Part shown: positions 5,866 to 11,900 of the stretch, in pieces
How the letters are laid out: the number at the start of each line of letters is the position of its first letter
Numbering within the stretch: position 1 is the stretch's first letter
Origin: Candidatus Woesebacteria bacterium
Lineage (GTDB): Bacteria > Patescibacteriota > Microgenomatia > UBA8517
Length of the DNA: 11,900 bases
Direction: 5' to 3'
Assembly (NCBI GenBank): GCA_027327685.1
Contig: DAHVYL010000009.1
Coordinates: forward strand, 1 to 11,900
Position numbers and translations under genes: made by a program
The notes under the pieces: model-generated
What the model was told of the DNA's origin: nothing
Seen by the model: only the letters and a program-made list of their open reading frames with translations
Database searches by the model: none

Positions 5866-5880
5866 CCTGTTGCTACCATT

Positions 5881-6960
5881 ATGAAAATTATAAATCCCAT
5901 TGATAGACTTTTGGGAATGTTCTCACATGATGTCGGTATTGATTTGGGAACCGCAAATACCCTGGTTTACATAAAAGGAAGAGGAATTGTTATAAGAGAA
6001 CCCTCGGTTGTTGCCAGACATAAAAAAACAAAAGAGATTTTGGCAATAGGAGCCTCGGCAAAAAAAATGACGGGAAGAGCTCCTGCCATGATCGATGTGG
6101 TAAGACCTTTAAAAGACGGCGTGATTGCCGATTTTGATGCAACCGCGGCTATGCTTTCCCACTACATTAAAAAAGTTCATGAATCCGGAAGTACCTTTCC
6201 CCAAATTCCGAGACCTAGAGTCATAATAGGCATTCCATCCGGTGTGACCGAAGTGGAAAGAAGAGCCGTTGCCGAAGCAGCCCTTGACGCTGGAGCAAGA
6301 GAGGCAAATTTAATAGAAGAACCCATGGCAGCGGCAATTGGGGCCGGTCTTCCCATAGACGGACCCGAGGGAAGCTTTATTGTCGACATCGGAGGCGGAA
6401 CAAGTGAAATTGCGGTTATTTCCCTGGGAGGAATAGTTTTGGGCAGGAGCATTAGAATTGCGGGCGATGAAATGGACGAGGCTATTATCAATTATGTCCG
6501 TCTAAAATACTCGCTTCTTTTGGGGCAGCCGACGGCGGAAGCTGTAAAAATAGGAATAGGGGCGGCCGAGGCAGACGCTATGGAGAAAGATTCCAAAAAG
6601 GAACAAAGATTTAGCGTTGTACGCGGGCGCGATCTTGAAACGGGACTTCCGAAATCAATCAAACTTACGAGTGAAGAGGTCCGGGAGGCGCTAAGTCCGA
6701 TTGTTCAGGAAATCATCAGCAACATTGTTGATACTCTCGAGGAAACCCCTCCGGAGCTGACCAGTGATATCATGGAAAGAGGGATAATCCTGGCAGGCGG
6801 AGGATCTCTCATTGCCGGTATAGATAAGGCCGTTTCCGAAGCTGCTAAAATGCCGGTTTGGATTGCCGAGGATCCTTTGACCTGTGTTGTCAGAGGTTGT
6901 GGATTCTGTCTTGAGGACAACGGGTTATTAAAAAGAATAAGGGTTACGAAAGGGTTGTAA
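5881..6960 (+). CDS. mreB: Rod-shape-determining actin homologue MreB
   Basis: MreB polymerises on the inner membrane face and positions the cell-wall elongation machinery. The 359-residue product has the actin-fold nucleotide motifs: phosphate 1 DLGTANT at 21-27, phosphate 2 DIGGGTSE at 169-176, and the adenosine motif LAGGGSL at 304-310. The MreB-typical IPSGVTEVERRAV block is at 118-130 and NLIEEPMAAAIGAGLPI at 143-159. I start it at ATG 5881, not at an in-frame ATG 30 codons earlier, because that extension runs back through the promoter and does not look like MreB. The first residues (MKIINPIDRLLGMFS) could form an amphipathic membrane-binding helix. A PBP2-like gene follows after 42 bases, probably in the same operon; mreC and mreD are not adjacent. 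Confidence 0.95.
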   Translation: MKIINPIDRLLGMFSHDVGIDLGTANTLVYIKGRGIVIREPSVVARHKKTKEILAIGASAKKMTGRAPAMIDVVRPLKDGVIADFDATAAMLSHYIKKVHESGSTFPQIPRPRVIIGIPSGVTEVERRAVAEAALDAGAREANLIEEPMAAAIGAGLPIDGPEGSFIVDIGGGTSEIAVISLGGIVLGRSIRIAGDEMDEAIINYVRLKYSLLLGQPTAEAVKIGIGAAEADAMEKDSKKEQRFSVVRGRDLETGLPKSIKLTSEEVREALSPIVQEIISNIVDTLEETPPELTSDIMERGIILAGGGSLIAGIDKAVSEAAKMPVWIAEDPLTCVVRGCGFCLEDNGLLKRIRVTKGL

Positions 6961-7002
6961 AATAAATCAAACCGGACCCTTTTTCTCTGGCCAATTTTGT
7001 TT

Positions 7003-8643
7003 ATGGAAAAGCTATCTTCTGCAAAATCTCAATCCTGGTTAGCCTGGTTTTTAAGAGGAACTTTGATCCTTTTATTTTTGATCCTTTTTGCAAAATTAAT
7101 TGAGGTTCAGATTATAAAGGGAGATTACTTCCGAAATCTTTCGGAAGAAAACAGAATCAGGCGGGTTATTATACCGGCTCCGAGGGGAAAAATTTTGGGA
7201 AAAGGCGGTGAGGTTCTGGCCGGCAGTGTCGAGGTCAAAAAACGGATTGAATTTACGGAAGCCGGCGGTTTTACACTAACGGACAACCTGACAGGAGCAA
7301 CTGATGAGGAGATGGTGACTGACTACAAAAGATTCTACCCTATGGGAGATAAATTTCCTCATGCTTTGGGGTATCTGGCAAGGGTTAATGAAAAAGAGGT
7401 GGGAAAGATTAATCCGGATTGTCCGGAGAAGGGCCCAAGGCACCCCGATTCTTTGATTGGGAAAACAGGACTGGAGGAGTCTTATGAATGTCTGCTTTCA
7501 GGAACGCCCGGTGAGGAAATTATCGAGGTTGATGCGGCGGGTCTAAAGATAAGAATTCTCGGCAGGAAAGATCCGATCCCGGGACGCGACTTACAAACCT
7601 CTATCGATTACGGGCTTCAAACCGAGGTTGCAAACGAGATGAACGGTAAAAAGGGGGCTGTCGTGGCTACCGACGCAGAGGGGAGAATTTTAGCTTTCTA
7701 TTCATATCCCGCATTTGATCCGAACATGTTCATCAATAAAGGCAACAGTAATGAAATAAGCTCTTTACTGAATGATCAGGATTTGCCTTTCTTCAACAGG
7801 GTGATAGGCGGCACTTTTCACCCGGGCTCTGTTTTTAAACCGCTTGTTGCGGTTGCGGCTCTTGAGGAAGGATCAATCGATAAAAATTTCATCTATAACG
7901 ACCAGGGTGTCATCACAATAAATAATTACTCCTACACAAACTGGTATTTTACCGAATACGGAAGAACAGAAGGGTCTGTCGATCTGGCCAGAGCACTTGC
8001 CCGTTCTACGGACACCTTCTTTTATACCATTGGGCAAATGGTCGGGCCTGAAAAGATGGCAAAATGGGCCCAAACCTTCGGTCTTGATAGTCTGACGGGA
8101 ATTGATATTCCCGGAGAGGTGGTAGGACTCATACCGACCCCCGAATGGAAAAAACAAACCAAAAACGAGTCGTGGTTTTTGGGTAACACCTATCATATGT
8201 CGATAGGACAGGGAGACGTTTCCGTAAGTCCCATAGAAATAAATACCTACATTTCTGCCATTTCTTCGGGGGGTGCACTCTGTCAGCCAAAATTTAATTT
8301 GTATAAAAATCCCATCTGCCGCAAGTTAAAAGTTTCTCAGGCCAACCTGGATTTGGTCAAAAAAGGTATGGAGGACGCCTGCACCGAAGGCGGTACGGCC
8401 TATACCTTTTTTAATTTCAGGGAAAAACACGGGGGGGTTAACATTGCCTGCAAGACAGGAACTGCGGAAGTCAGTACGGACGGGACTCCCCATGCCTGGT
8501 TCACTTTTTTTGCACCCATAGATAAGCCCCAAATAGTTGCAACGGTTCTCATCGAAAAAGGAGGACAAGGATCTTCGGAAGCGGGTCCAGTGGCCCGTAA
8601 AATTGCCGACTACTACTTCACTTCATTTAAGTCGGAAAACTAA
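7003..8643 (+). CDS. Class B penicillin-binding protein, PBP2-like transpeptidase
   Basis: This 546-residue protein has one N-terminal membrane anchor (about 11-32), a reduced non-catalytic pedestal (about 50-195) and a transpeptidase domain. The penicillin-binding motifs are intact: SVFK at 276-279 with catalytic Ser276, STD at 335-337 (class B PBP2 has SxD in place of SxN), and KTG at 484-486. YPMGDKFPHALGY at 112-124 and GKTGLEESYE at 153-162 match the PBP2 pedestal-linker blocks. It cross-links peptidoglycan during elongation. ATG 7003 is the likelier start, though a TTG two codons upstream is in frame. It follows mreB, which supports an elongasome (MrdA-like) role over a divisome one. 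Compared with E. coli PBP2 (633 residues), roughly 80 residues of the pedestal are missing after the PRGKIL motif. Confidence 0.9.
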   Translation: MEKLSSAKSQSWLAWFLRGTLILLFLILFAKLIEVQIIKGDYFRNLSEENRIRRVIIPAPRGKILGKGGEVLAGSVEVKKRIEFTEAGGFTLTDNLTGATDEEMVTDYKRFYPMGDKFPHALGYLARVNEKEVGKINPDCPEKGPRHPDSLIGKTGLEESYECLLSGTPGEEIIEVDAAGLKIRILGRKDPIPGRDLQTSIDYGLQTEVANEMNGKKGAVVATDAEGRILAFYSYPAFDPNMFINKGNSNEISSLLNDQDLPFFNRVIGGTFHPGSVFKPLVAVAALEEGSIDKNFIYNDQGVITINNYSYTNWYFTEYGRTEGSVDLARALARSTDTFFYTIGQMVGPEKMAKWAQTFGLDSLTGIDIPGEVVGLIPTPEWKKQTKNESWFLGNTYHMSIGQGDVSVSPIEINTYISAISSGGALCQPKFNLYKNPICRKLKVSQANLDLVKKGMEDACTEGGTAYTFFNFREKHGGVNIACKTGTAEVSTDGTPHAWFTFFAPIDKPQIVATVLIEKGGQGSSEAGPVARKIADYYFTSFKSEN

Positions 8644-8706
8644 AAACTAAGAGTAAAGTTTTTTGCACTTCCCCTTTCCCTTTTTTCGTTCTACGCTATT
8701 AGTGGT

Positions 8707-9609
8707 GTGACCGAAAGCAAATATTTAACTGCAATCTCTGCTTTTACCTATTTCGGGCCTTTGAGGGTCAGGCTTATTTATTCGTATTTTGGGACTGCGG
8801 AGAAAGCTTGGAAAAGTAGCCCCGGAAGCTTCATTGATATCGGGTTGCCGGAAAAGAAAGTCGAGGAGTTTGTCAGCTTCAGAAAAAGTTTTAATATCAA
8901 GTCCTATTTTGAAAAACTATCAAAACTAAACATAAAAGTTACTACCTTTTTGGACAAGGATTTTCCGGAAGCTCTGAAAAATTTGGATAACGCTCCGGCG
9001 GTTTTGTACTATAAGGGTTCTCTCAAAGGACTCAAGGCAGGCTCAGTTGCAATAGTCGGAACAAGAAAAATGACACCCTATGGGCGGGAGGTAACCGAAA
9101 AGTTTTCGAGGGAGCTCGCCGGTTTTGGCGTTACGATTATTTCGGGATTGGCCCGTGGAGTGGATACTGCCGCACATAAAGCCTGTCTTTCCGCGAGGGG
9201 GCTTACCGTGGCTATTTTGGGAAATGGGCTTGACAGTGTCTACCCGCCCGAAAACAGGGATCTGGCCGAGGAAATTGTTAAAAAGGGTGGAGCGGTTATC
9301 AGTGAATATCCTCCAGGACACCCCGCACTACCTTCCAATTTTGCATTAAGAAATAGAATTATCTCAGGACTTTCCGGTTGTGTTCTTGTGATTGAGGGAG
9401 CGGAAAAAAGCGGAACACTTTTGACGGCATCCCACGCCGCTCAACAGGGAAAAACGGTTTTGGCGGTTCCGGGACAAATTACCTCACCGCTTTCGGGTGC
9501 GCCGCTATACCTATTAAAGAATGGGGCAAAGATGGCAACGGAGGTTCAAGACGTCCTGGAAGAATTCGGTATAGATTTTTCGGTTGTAGGAGAAATGGGA
9601 AAAAGATGA
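8707..9609 (+). CDS. dprA: DNA-processing protein DprA
   Basis: DprA binds incoming single-stranded DNA and loads RecA on it during natural transformation; it also occurs widely in bacteria with no known competence. The 300-residue product has an N-terminal helical region (about 1-75) resembling the SAM/HhH part, then a Rossmann-like core. Core motifs are IVGTR at 116-120, ISGLARGVDTAAH at 145-157, RNRIISGLS at 215-223, and SGTLLTA at 235-241. It ends shortly after the core, so the C-terminal winged-helix domain found in many DprA proteins is absent. The start is GTG 8707. No Shine-Dalgarno sequence or clear promoter lies in the 63-base T-rich gap after the PBP gene. Confidence 0.93.
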   Translation: MTESKYLTAISAFTYFGPLRVRLIYSYFGTAEKAWKSSPGSFIDIGLPEKKVEEFVSFRKSFNIKSYFEKLSKLNIKVTTFLDKDFPEALKNLDNAPAVLYYKGSLKGLKAGSVAIVGTRKMTPYGREVTEKFSRELAGFGVTIISGLARGVDTAAHKACLSARGLTVAILGNGLDSVYPPENRDLAEEIVKKGGAVISEYPPGHPALPSNFALRNRIISGLSGCVLVIEGAEKSGTLLTASHAAQQGKTVLAVPGQITSPLSGAPLYLLKNGAKMATEVQDVLEEFGIDFSVVGEMGKR

Positions 9610-9689
9610 GATTCACCAATTACAAAGCGGAATTTGACAGGTTTGCTAAAATAGCCGGGGGTAAATTTATAGAATTTCTGTTAGACTGA
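9606..9689 (+). CDS. Possible 27-residue small ORF overlapping the dprA stop
   Basis: An ATG at 9606 overlaps the dprA TGA (ATGA), the same coupling geometry as def-fmt, and opens 27 codons ending at TGA 9687-9689, six bases before topA. The peptide begins MRFTNYKAEFDRF and ends KFIEFLLD; it is amphipathic with several aromatic residues. I recognise no family, and it does not look like the missing DprA winged helix. A possible topA promoter lies within it. Chance is a real alternative at this length. Confidence 0.3.
   Translation: MRFTNYKAEFDRFAKIAGGKFIEFLLD
9644..9652 (+). promoter_or_regulatory. Putative extended -10 promoter of topA
   Basis: TGCTAAAAT fits an extended -10 element and would start transcription near 9659, about 37 bases before the topA ATG. 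A consensus TTGACA at 9634-9639 is only seven bases upstream, too close to act as its -35 box. No Shine-Dalgarno sequence precedes topA. Confidence 0.3.
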
Positions 9690-9695
9690 CTACAT

Positions 9696-11654
9696 ATGAA
9701 TTTAATTATTGTCGAGTCGCCGACCAAGGCCAAGACTCTCGGGAAGTTTCTCGGGGGTGAGTATTCGGTTGAAGCAACTGCGGGACACATAAAGGATTTA
9801 CCCAAAAGCAAACTCGGTATTGATGTGGAGAATAATTTTAAACCGGACTTTGCCGACATACCCAAGAAAAAAGATATAATCAAAAAACTCAAGTCCGAAG
9901 GTAAAAGAGCAAAAGTTGTCTATTTGGCAACGGATCCTGATCGTGAAGGAGAAGCGATTGCCCAACATGTCCAGGATATCCTTAATTCAGATTCTAAAAC
10001 AAAACGCATTACCTTTCATGAAATAACCAAAGAGGCTTTGGAAGAAGCGCTTGCCGACCCTCACGAGATCAACGGAAATCTGGTTGATGCCCAAATTGCC
10101 AGAAGAGTACTCGACCGGCTTGTAGGCTACAAGCTTTCACCGCTTCTTTGGAAGAAAGTTAGGCGTGGTCTTTCCGCAGGGCGGGTGCAGTCGGTTGCGG
10201 TCCGTCTTATTGTAGAAAAAGAAAGAGAAATTAAAGCTTTTAAGTCGGAGGAATATTGGGAAATATTTTCGGAAGTAAAAGGCAGGACCGAGGAGGAAAA
10301 AAATAAGTTTACGGTGCAGCTAATCAAGGTTGGGGGAAAAACTGCAGAAATCAAGAGCAAGGTCGATGCAGATAAAATTATTTCCGATTTGGGGAAAGCC
10401 GGGTATAAAGTTCTTGATGTCAGGAAAAAAGAAGTTTCTAAAGCTCCATATCCGCCGTTTACCACATCTACTATGACCCAAGCCGCTGCCAGAATTTTCG
10501 GCTGGTCTTCCAAAAGAACAATGTCTATTGCTCAGAAACTTTACGAGGAGGGTCTTATTACCTATCACAGAACGGATTCATTTAACCTTTCAAAACAGGC
10601 CGTTGAGGGTGCCAGAAAGTTTATTGAGAAGGAGTATGGAAAAAATTATTTGCCCGCCTCTCCCAAGTTTTACAAAACCGCTTCAAAAGTGGCCCAGGAA
10701 GCCCATGAGGCAATACGCCCTACAAACATTAACCGTCAGTCGATTACCGGCCATGAGCCCCAAGACGGAAACCGTCTCTATAAGCTGATTTGGTCAAGGT
10801 TTACGGCGTGTCAGATGAATCCGAGTTTATACGATGAAACGGTAATTGATGTTGAAGCTACTCCCGGGGAATACCTGTTAAGAGCCGGCGGGCAGATTAT
10901 GAAATTTGACGGTTGGAGAAAAGTAATTCCGGCGAGGCTGGATGTTGATGGAACGGTTAGATTGCCGGAAGTTTCCAAAGCTGAGGATCTGAAACTAATA
11001 AAAACATGGGGGGACCAAAAGTTTACACTGCCGCCTGCAAGATATAACGAAGCATCCCTTATTAAAACCCTGGAAAAACTTGGAATAGGCAGGCCTTCGA
11101 CCTATGCACCCACAATTTCAACAATACAAGTCAGGAATTATGTGGAGAAGTCGGAAGGGAAATTTTCTCCTACAACCATAGGAGAGGCGGTAAACGATTT
11201 TCTGATCGGTAATTTCCCCGACATTTTTGAATATAAGTTTACTGCCGGGATGGAAGACGATTTGGACAGGGTCGCAAACGGTGAGACAAAATGGACAGGC
11301 GTAATTAAAGAATTTTTTAGGCCGCTCGAAAAGAAAATCGGAACTGTTGATAAAAAAGCCAAAAGGGTAAAAATTGAAACGGAAAAGCTTGGTAAAAAAT
11401 GTCCGGAGTGTAAAGAAGGAGAATTGGTCATCCGCCTTGGCAGGTTCGGAAAATTCATATCCTGTTCCAGATTTCCCGACTGCAAGTATACGGAAAAATA
11501 TTTGGAAAAGGTCGGAGTCGGTTGTCCCGAGTGCAAAATCGGTGATGTAATTATTAAAAAAACTTCAAAAGGCAGAAAGTTTTTCGGATGCTCCCGTTAC
11601 CCGGAGTGTAAATACGCTTCCTGGAGAAGTCCTAAAAAAGAGGAAAAGAATTAA
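9696..11654 (+). CDS. topA: DNA topoisomerase I (type IA)
   Basis: This enzyme relaxes negatively supercoiled DNA through a transient 5'-phosphotyrosine link. The 652-residue product has the TOPRIM motifs IVESPTKAKTL (Glu7) and TDPDREGEA (Asp80, Asp82, Glu84). LSAGRVQSVAVR follows at 159-170, and the catalytic Tyr290 lies in LITYHRTDS (most homologues have ITYMRTDS). KLGIGRPSTYAPTI at 461-474 is the conserved block before the C-terminal part. Two four-Cys zinc ribbons close the protein, with ligands 569/572/590/596 and 610/613/632/638, fewer than the E. coli enzyme. The length is typical for compact bacterial TopA. Its stop overlaps the stop of the convergent deaminase gene by four bases (11651-11654). 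Confidence 0.96.
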   Translation: MNLIIVESPTKAKTLGKFLGGEYSVEATAGHIKDLPKSKLGIDVENNFKPDFADIPKKKDIIKKLKSEGKRAKVVYLATDPDREGEAIAQHVQDILNSDSKTKRITFHEITKEALEEALADPHEINGNLVDAQIARRVLDRLVGYKLSPLLWKKVRRGLSAGRVQSVAVRLIVEKEREIKAFKSEEYWEIFSEVKGRTEEEKNKFTVQLIKVGGKTAEIKSKVDADKIISDLGKAGYKVLDVRKKEVSKAPYPPFTTSTMTQAAARIFGWSSKRTMSIAQKLYEEGLITYHRTDSFNLSKQAVEGARKFIEKEYGKNYLPASPKFYKTASKVAQEAHEAIRPTNINRQSITGHEPQDGNRLYKLIWSRFTACQMNPSLYDETVIDVEATPGEYLLRAGGQIMKFDGWRKVIPARLDVDGTVRLPEVSKAEDLKLIKTWGDQKFTLPPARYNEASLIKTLEKLGIGRPSTYAPTISTIQVRNYVEKSEGKFSPTTIGEAVNDFLIGNFPDIFEYKFTAGMEDDLDRVANGETKWTGVIKEFFRPLEKKIGTVDKKAKRVKIETEKLGKKCPECKEGELVIRLGRFGKFISCSRFPDCKYTEKYLEKVGVGCPECKIGDVIIKKTSKGRKFFGCSRYPECKYASWRSPKKEEKN

Positions 11655-11900
11655 CTCTTCTGATTGGCGTATTGCTGCAATTCCTTGAATTTATACCTGA
11701 TTTTTACGCCGGCTTTCTTAAACATCTTTTCGGATTCACCTCCCGTATGATATTTTCTTTCTGCATAAACGCGCTTAACTCCGGAGTTGATCAAAAGCAT
11801 TGCACAAATCCTGCACGGGGTCATCCGGCAATAGACTGTGGCACCGTCTATCGGAACACCTCTTTTGGCGGCCTGACAAATTGCGTTTTGCTCGGCATGT
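11651..11900 (-). CDS. comEB: dCMP/cytidine deaminase family protein, ComEB-like (5' end outside the window)
   Basis: The minus strand is open from the right edge to a TAA at 11653-11651, showing the last 82 residues. HAEQNAI at the visible start holds the zinc-ligand His and the proton-shuttle Glu. TPCRICAM about 25 residues later supplies the two Cys ligands, and INSGVKRVYAERKYH follows as in dCMP deaminases of the ComEB group. The reaction would be dCMP to dUMP, feeding thymidylate synthesis. The residue after CA in the Cys motif is Met, where Lys is common. The N-terminal part, including any nucleotide-binding segment, lies outside the window, so a riboflavin- or tRNA-type deaminase is not fully excluded, but the motif spacing favours dCMP deaminase. 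Confidence 0.85.
   Translation of the reverse strand, partial: HAEQNAICQAAKRGVPIDGATVYCRMTPCRICAMLLINSGVKRVYAERKYHTGGESEKMFKKAGVKIRYKFKELQQYANQKS

Noticed and set aside
8431..8437. Run of seven G in the PBP gene as a frameshift or phase-variation site
   Set aside because: The reading frame and the following KTG motif are intact, and a single seven-base run is weak evidence for slippage.
10127..10513. A 128-codon minus-strand open frame
   Set aside because: It is antisense to topA between well-conserved motifs; it is a shadow frame.

Overview
The window looks like ordinary chromosomal core DNA from a small-genome bacterium, most likely of the Candidate Phyla Radiation (Patescibacteria) and perhaps Microgenomates. 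This placement rests on gene style, not on a search. The style points are short, tightly packed core genes, a Wzy-type membrane polymerase fused to TPR repeats, a trimmed class B penicillin-binding protein next to mreB, and starts that almost never carry a Shine-Dalgarno sequence. Three genes end in TGA and no open frame reads through one, so the standard bacterial code applies; this argues against the lineages that recode UGA. There is no sign of a mobile element, prophage or CRISPR array.

Bases 1-1288 hold an unrecognised plus-strand frame cut by the left edge, rpmG (L33) on the minus strand, and a tRNA-Thr(GGU) also on the minus strand. A divergent promoter region follows, then tRNA-Thr(UGU) and tRNA-Tyr(GUA) on the plus strand. 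The remaining 228 bases before the next gene contain no ORF, but they fold into nested helices with a compact three-way junction, so they may encode an unidentified structured RNA.

Bases 1289-3753 hold a minus-strand M50 (site-2-type) membrane protease, divergent from rpmB (L28), whose leader can form two competing hairpins. Next is a minus-strand def-fmt operon with a 4-base ATGA overlap. It covers both ends of the N-formylmethionine cycle: Fmt formylates Met-tRNAi, and Def removes the formyl group from new proteins. The 3' ends of fmt and rpmB overlap by 31 bases.

Bases 3754-8643 form a cell-envelope block. A minus-strand Wzy/O-antigen-ligase-like protein with a TPR tail diverges from mreB, which is followed by a PBP2-like transpeptidase. 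MreB would organise the elongation machinery and the transpeptidase would cross-link peptidoglycan. The polymerase or ligase probably builds or transfers a surface glycan.

Bases 8644-11900 form a DNA-handling block: dprA (loads RecA on incoming single-stranded DNA), a possible 27-codon ORF overlapping the dprA stop, topA (topoisomerase I), and the 3' part of a convergent dCMP-deaminase-family gene (ComEB-like).

The most interesting points are the structured region at 1097-1249, a substitution at a conserved catalytic position of Fmt, the pattern of near-leaderless starts behind strong -10 boxes, and the two-state hairpin ahead of rpmB. I did not find a convincing new multi-gene system.
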